Source of the DNA: an uncultured Eubacteriales bacterium | GTDB lineage: Bacteria > Bacillota > Clostridia > Lachnospirales > Lachnospiraceae | DNA length: 64,000 nucleotides | NCBI GenBank assembly: GCA_900548855.1 | Contig: URMF01000010.1 | Coordinates: 1-64,000 of the forward strand | Direction: 5' to 3' | Translations under genes and position numbers: made by a program | The notes under the pieces: generated by a model | Seen by the model: the letters and a program-made list of their open reading frames with translations, nothing else | What the model was told of the DNA's origin: nothing | Database searches by the model: none | Part shown: one piece after another, positions 61,038 to 64,000 of the stretch | Position numbering within the stretch: position 1 is the stretch's first letter | Layout of the letters: the number at the start of each line of letters is the position of its first letter

Positions 61038-62525
61038 CTACAAATCTAAAATTCTGCGGACGATAGCTTCCATCTCGCTTTTATCACAAACTGTGTCATG
61101 CAGTACGGCTGCACTTCTGATGTCCTCAATTGCCTGTGGAATCTTCACCCCTGACAGCTTGTAAAGCTCATCCACCAGTTCAAAATCAGACTGGGAAGCA
61201 TATGTTTCATCAATCGCCTCCATGACGCTTCTTGTAAATTTGTACGGACTTGCAGTTGATGCAATTACCGTAGGCGTCTTGTCGCCAGTGGCTGCCTGAT
61301 ATTTACCATACACCGTGGCTGCCACTGCAGTATGGGTATCCATAATATAATGCTCGGATTCATATATCTTCTTAATGGTTTCTGCTGTCTCCTTTTCGTT
61401 TGCATAGTTTCCGTAAAACTCCGACAACCTGTCTTTCATTTCCTCTGTAATCTCGTATCTTCCATCCGATGTCAAAGCTTTCATTAATTCACTGTTTTTG
61501 GAGGAATCATCTCCCGCAATGCGGTAAATCAATCTCTCTAAATTGCTTGAAATCAAGATATCCATAGATGGAGAGGTGGTCAAAATAAATTCCCTGTTCT
61601 TATCGTATACCCCGGTCTCAAAGAAATCATATAATACCTTGTTATCATTGGATGCACAAATAAACTTTGCAATCGGAAGTCCCATCTCCTTTGCATAGTA
61701 GGCTGCTAAAATATTACCGAAATTACCAGTCGGAACCACCACATTAATCTTATCACCGGCTTTAATCTCTCCGCTGGCTATCATACGGGTGTACGCATAT
61801 ACATAATAAACCATCTGGGGAACCAGACGTCCAATGTTAATAGAGTTTGCAGAGGAAAACTGATAGCCCTTGTCATCCATAACCCGTGCAAGCTCTTTAT
61901 CATTAAACATATTTTTAACACCGGTCTGGGCATCATCAAAATTGCCGATAATACCAACCACTGATGTATTATCTCCCCGCTGTGTCACCATCTGTTTTTC
62001 CTGAATCGGACTGACGCCGTTTTTCGGATAAAATACAATAATCTTAGTTCCCGGAACATCCGCAAAACCGGCAAGTGCAGCTTTTCCTGTATCTCCGGAG
62101 GTGGCTGTTAAAATAACAATATCATTTTTTATATGGTTCTTCTTTGCAGAGGTTACGAGAAGATAAGGCAGAATCGAAAGCGCCATATCCTTAAATGCAA
62201 TTGTGGAACCATGGAATAACTCCAGATAATGTGCCCCAGCCTTTTTAACAAGGGGTGCAATCGTCTCTGTGTCGAACTTCTTATCATAGGCACTGTTAAT
62301 ACAGTACTTTAATTCTTCTTCCGTAAAGTCAGTCAGCATACGGCTCATAACCTCATATGCTACCTCCTGGTAATTCATTTTTGCCAAATCATTTAAATCC
62401 ACATCCAGTGCCGGAATATGGTCTGGCACAAATAATCCACCATTTTCTGCCAATCCCTTTAAAATCGCCTGGGATGCCGTTGCTGTTTCATTACTATTAC
62501 GTGTACTCTTGTAGGTGACTGCCAT
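61038..62525 (-). CDS. thrC: Threonine synthase
   Basis: A 495-residue PLP enzyme making threonine from O-phosphohomoserine. The cofactor lysine is in LFHGSTIAFKDMALSILPYL near residue 111, the phosphate loop VVVPTGNFGNILAAYYAKEM near 263 and TATSGDTGKAALAGF near 143 are typical. The length and the N-terminal YKSTRNSNETATASQAILKG identify the longer, yeast/E. coli-like type of threonine synthase. It follows the 3D-domain gene by about 120 bases. The riboswitch of the que cluster begins 20 bases after its stop. Confidence 0.95.
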   Translation of the reverse strand: MAVTYKSTRNSNETATASQAILKGLAENGGLFVPDHIPALDVDLNDLAKMNYQEVAYEVMSRMLTDFTEEELKYCINSAYDKKFDTETIAPLVKKAGAHYLELFHGSTIAFKDMALSILPYLLVTSAKKNHIKNDIVILTATSGDTGKAALAGFADVPGTKIIVFYPKNGVSPIQEKQMVTQRGDNTSVVGIIGNFDDAQTGVKNMFNDKELARVMDDKGYQFSSANSINIGRLVPQMVYYVYAYTRMIASGEIKAGDKINVVVPTGNFGNILAAYYAKEMGLPIAKFICASNDNKVLYDFFETGVYDKNREFILTTSPSMDILISSNLERLIYRIAGDDSSKNSELMKALTSDGRYEITEEMKDRLSEFYGNYANEKETAETIKKIYESEHYIMDTHTAVAATVYGKYQAATGDKTPTVIASTASPYKFTRSVMEAIDETYASQSDFELVDELYKLSGVKIPQAIEDIRSAAVLHDTVCDKSEMEAIVRRILDL

Positions 62526-62644
62526 TCTTTTGTCCTCTTTTCTTAAAATGTTTCTATATAATAAGCAGAAATCTGCTTCTTGCCATATGATTTACATTAT
62601 ATCTTTACCACAGATAGTAAATTAACGCAAGTATTTCCCGCCAT

Positions 62645-63505
62645 CTACTCTGCCAGAAATACCTCCATGGTCCGCCTTCCCCATCGCAGTGCTTCCTTAT
62701 GGGTATAGAAAAACATATCAATACGTTTTCCCTTAATGGCTCCTCCCCTGTCTTCCGCTACATATATCTGTCCATTGATAACCACTCTTGTTCCAAAGGG
62801 AATCACACTGGTGTCCACTGCAATGGTACGGTTTGTAGTGGGAACTGTTCCACTGGCTGTACGATTACCGCCAGAATACACACCACAGCAGATACGGCAG
62901 GTACAGTACGCCGTAATCACATATTTCCCAAGGCTCTTGCCATGGCTGGTTGCGTATACAGGATCTCCTTTTCTGCCACCTTTTGAGGCTGTAGAACCGG
63001 AACCGGTATCACCGCCATCTCCTGTGGTGATGCCCTCTTCCTTATTTCTTATGCTCTCTGCAAGCGCACGTATTTTTGCCTGTCTTGCATTTTCCGCCGC
63101 TTCTGCCGCCAGCTGTGCCTGCCTCTCTGCCTCCTCCTGCTCTGCCTTCGCCTGTTCATAAGCAAGCTTATCCGCAGTCCTCTGGCTCATAGCAGTCAAA
63201 TTATTAATGGCACGAATCTCTTCCATTCTCTCCGATTCATAACGCTGATCCAGCACATCCATCTTTGCCAGCATCATGCTATCCATATAACCATATTTCA
63301 TGGTGTCATAATCTACCTTCTGAACCTTACTCATGACTGGCCCCAAATACTGCAAATTCTCAGCAGACACAGAGACACTGCCCAATTTACCCGGAAGCTC
63401 ACCAGAGGTCACGACTACCCTGTAACCAAACACTATAATCGCACCTGTAAAAAGAAGTAGTATTAAAACACCTATAATTGTTGAAATACGAGTCTTTTTC
63501 TTCAT
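62645..63505 (-). CDS. Exported 3D-domain protein (cell wall enzyme-like)
   Basis: A 286-residue exported protein. One membrane segment at residues 8 to 28 anchors it; residues 60 to 155 are a coiled coil rich in Glu, Ala and Gln; a Gly/Ser/Thr linker follows; and the last 95 residues are a 3D domain with VITAYCTCRICCGVYSGGNR, TIAVDTSVIPFGTRVVINGQ and the three aspartates (VDTS, EDRGG, RIDMFF). This double-psi barrel occurs in YabE/YocH/MltA-like peptidoglycan enzymes. The ATG at 63505 is chosen over a TTG two codons earlier because GAAGG lies ten bases upstream. Confidence 0.85.
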   Translation of the reverse strand: MKKKTRISTIIGVLILLLFTGAIIVFGYRVVVTSGELPGKLGSVSVSAENLQYLGPVMSKVQKVDYDTMKYGYMDSMMLAKMDVLDQRYESERMEEIRAINNLTAMSQRTADKLAYEQAKAEQEEAERQAQLAAEAAENARQAKIRALAESIRNKEEGITTGDGGDTGSGSTASKGGRKGDPVYATSHGKSLGKYVITAYCTCRICCGVYSGGNRTASGTVPTTNRTIAVDTSVIPFGTRVVINGQIYVAEDRGGAIKGKRIDMFFYTHKEALRWGRRTMEVFLAE

Positions 63506-63678
63506 CCCCAAATCGCCTTCTCTAACTAATTCATATAGACATATGTATTTTTTATTATAAATTTTCCTATCTTAAAGGTCAAGCTTTTTATAATGCTCAT
63601 CCATAACAATCTATTTGCAATTTTCCCCGCTTCCGTTTAATATAATAACATAATCATATATCAATAAAAGGAGAAGCC

Positions 63679-64000
63679 ATGGGGCAGTTACCAGGTGTTA
63701 CAAAATCAACCAGAAAAGACGGAACCATTTATTACCGTTCTTCTATTACAATTAAAACAAAACACATCAGCTTAGGAAGCTTTTCCACCGAGGAAGCCGC
63801 CGGAAAAGCCTATCGTGAGGCGGTTGCTATCCTGCGGGAAAACAGCTGCCAACTAGAAGACTATTCCCATGACTTTGCCCTGGAATTCACAAAATTTGTA
63901 ATTTTGTTAAATTACCGCAATAGCGGTATATACTTTAAAACACCGATTTATCTTCAGCGCGGATTCTTCTATTATTACCTTTCACCGGAACGCTATCTGA
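63679..64000 (+). CDS. AP2-like DNA-binding domain protein (3' truncated by window end)
   Basis: An open frame from the ATG at 63679, preceded by AAAGGAGAAG, runs out of the window with 107 codons seen. The start MGQLPGVTKSTRKDGTIYYR then SSITIKTKHISLGSFSTEEA followed by AGKAYREA resembles AP2-type domains (K-x-G-x3-YR, LG-x-F-x-T-x-EEAA-x-AY) found in HNH endonucleases, integrase arm-binding domains and small orphan proteins of Lachnospiraceae. What follows (LEFTKFVILLNYRNSGIYFK) is not recognised. Divergent from the 3D-domain gene. Whether it belongs to a mobile element cannot be told from the part shown. Confidence 0.7.
   Translation, partial: MGQLPGVTKSTRKDGTIYYRSSITIKTKHISLGSFSTEEAAGKAYREAVAILRENSCQLEDYSHDFALEFTKFVILLNYRNSGIYFKTPIYLQRGFFYYYLSPERYL

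Noticed and set aside
62526..62644. T-box leader before thrC
   Set aside because: The gap is about 120 bases and lacks the conserved T-box sequence TGGNACCGCG; only a short AAGCAG/CTGCTT repeat is present.

Overview
The window looks like chromosome of a Gram-positive anaerobe of the Clostridia, most likely family Lachnospiraceae. Reasons are an AT-rich base composition, strong GGAGG ribosome binding sites, a FabK/FabT-type fatty acid operon, a YesM/YesN two-component system beside a maltodextrin transporter, a cotJ spore-coat cluster and a PotABCD operon with a cupin regulator. No phage genes, transposases or CRISPR arrays were seen. Genus cannot be fixed from this sequence alone.

Left part, about 1 to 39.0 kb (roughly 37% GC in lines counted by hand, Leu mostly CTT). 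It starts inside a polar amino acid ABC transporter, followed by a 640-base gene-free stretch holding two very long imperfect hairpins. Then on the minus strand come truA, recQ, a membrane diguanylate cyclase, an isolated pilT-like ATPase, nth and a sodium-dependent transporter. A carbohydrate region (9.8 to 21.8 kb) combines an alpha-glucan phosphorylase, a YesN/YesM two-component system, a MalE/MalF/MalG-type transporter with an additional large binding lipoprotein, and a divergent AraC regulator. An AAA+ ATPase gene with a strikingly regular decamer array in its leader, two small membrane protein genes and an AEC transporter follow. The fatty acid operon (34.7 to 25.2 kb, minus strand) reads acpP-accB-accC-accD-accA-fabH-fabK-FMN enzyme-fabG-fabF-fabZ-marR; it has no fabD, its accD lacks the usual zinc ribbon, and accA is frameshifted. 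DegV, TetR, MATE and SGNH-hydrolase genes complete this part.

Middle: a tRNA-Gly/tRNA-Pro pair at 39.1 to 39.3 kb, with an inverted copy of the tRNA-Gly 3' end next to it. This is also the point where codon choice and GC change.

Right part, about 39.4 to 64 kb (roughly 42% GC, Leu often CTG, many CCGG/TCCGG words). It carries a glycosyltransferase, an acidic membrane protein, pcrA, metF, a DUF1836 protein, a YerC/TrpR-like regulator, an intracellular-type alpha-amylase, an orphan NMT1-type binding lipoprotein, cotJA-cotJB-cotJC, a second degV and a large hybrid histidine kinase. It continues with a cupin-XRE regulator plus potA-potB-potCD (PotC and PotD fused), queD-queE-folE-queC under a probable preQ1-I riboswitch, thrC, a 3D-domain wall protein and a cut-off AP2-like gene. 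Two more long imperfect hairpins lie at 53.2 to 53.4 and 58.0 to 58.2 kb.

The least explained material is the set of four 200 to 255 base intergenic hairpins, two of which share an identical 21-base apical loop in opposite orientation, and the decamer array in front of the AAA+ ATPase gene.
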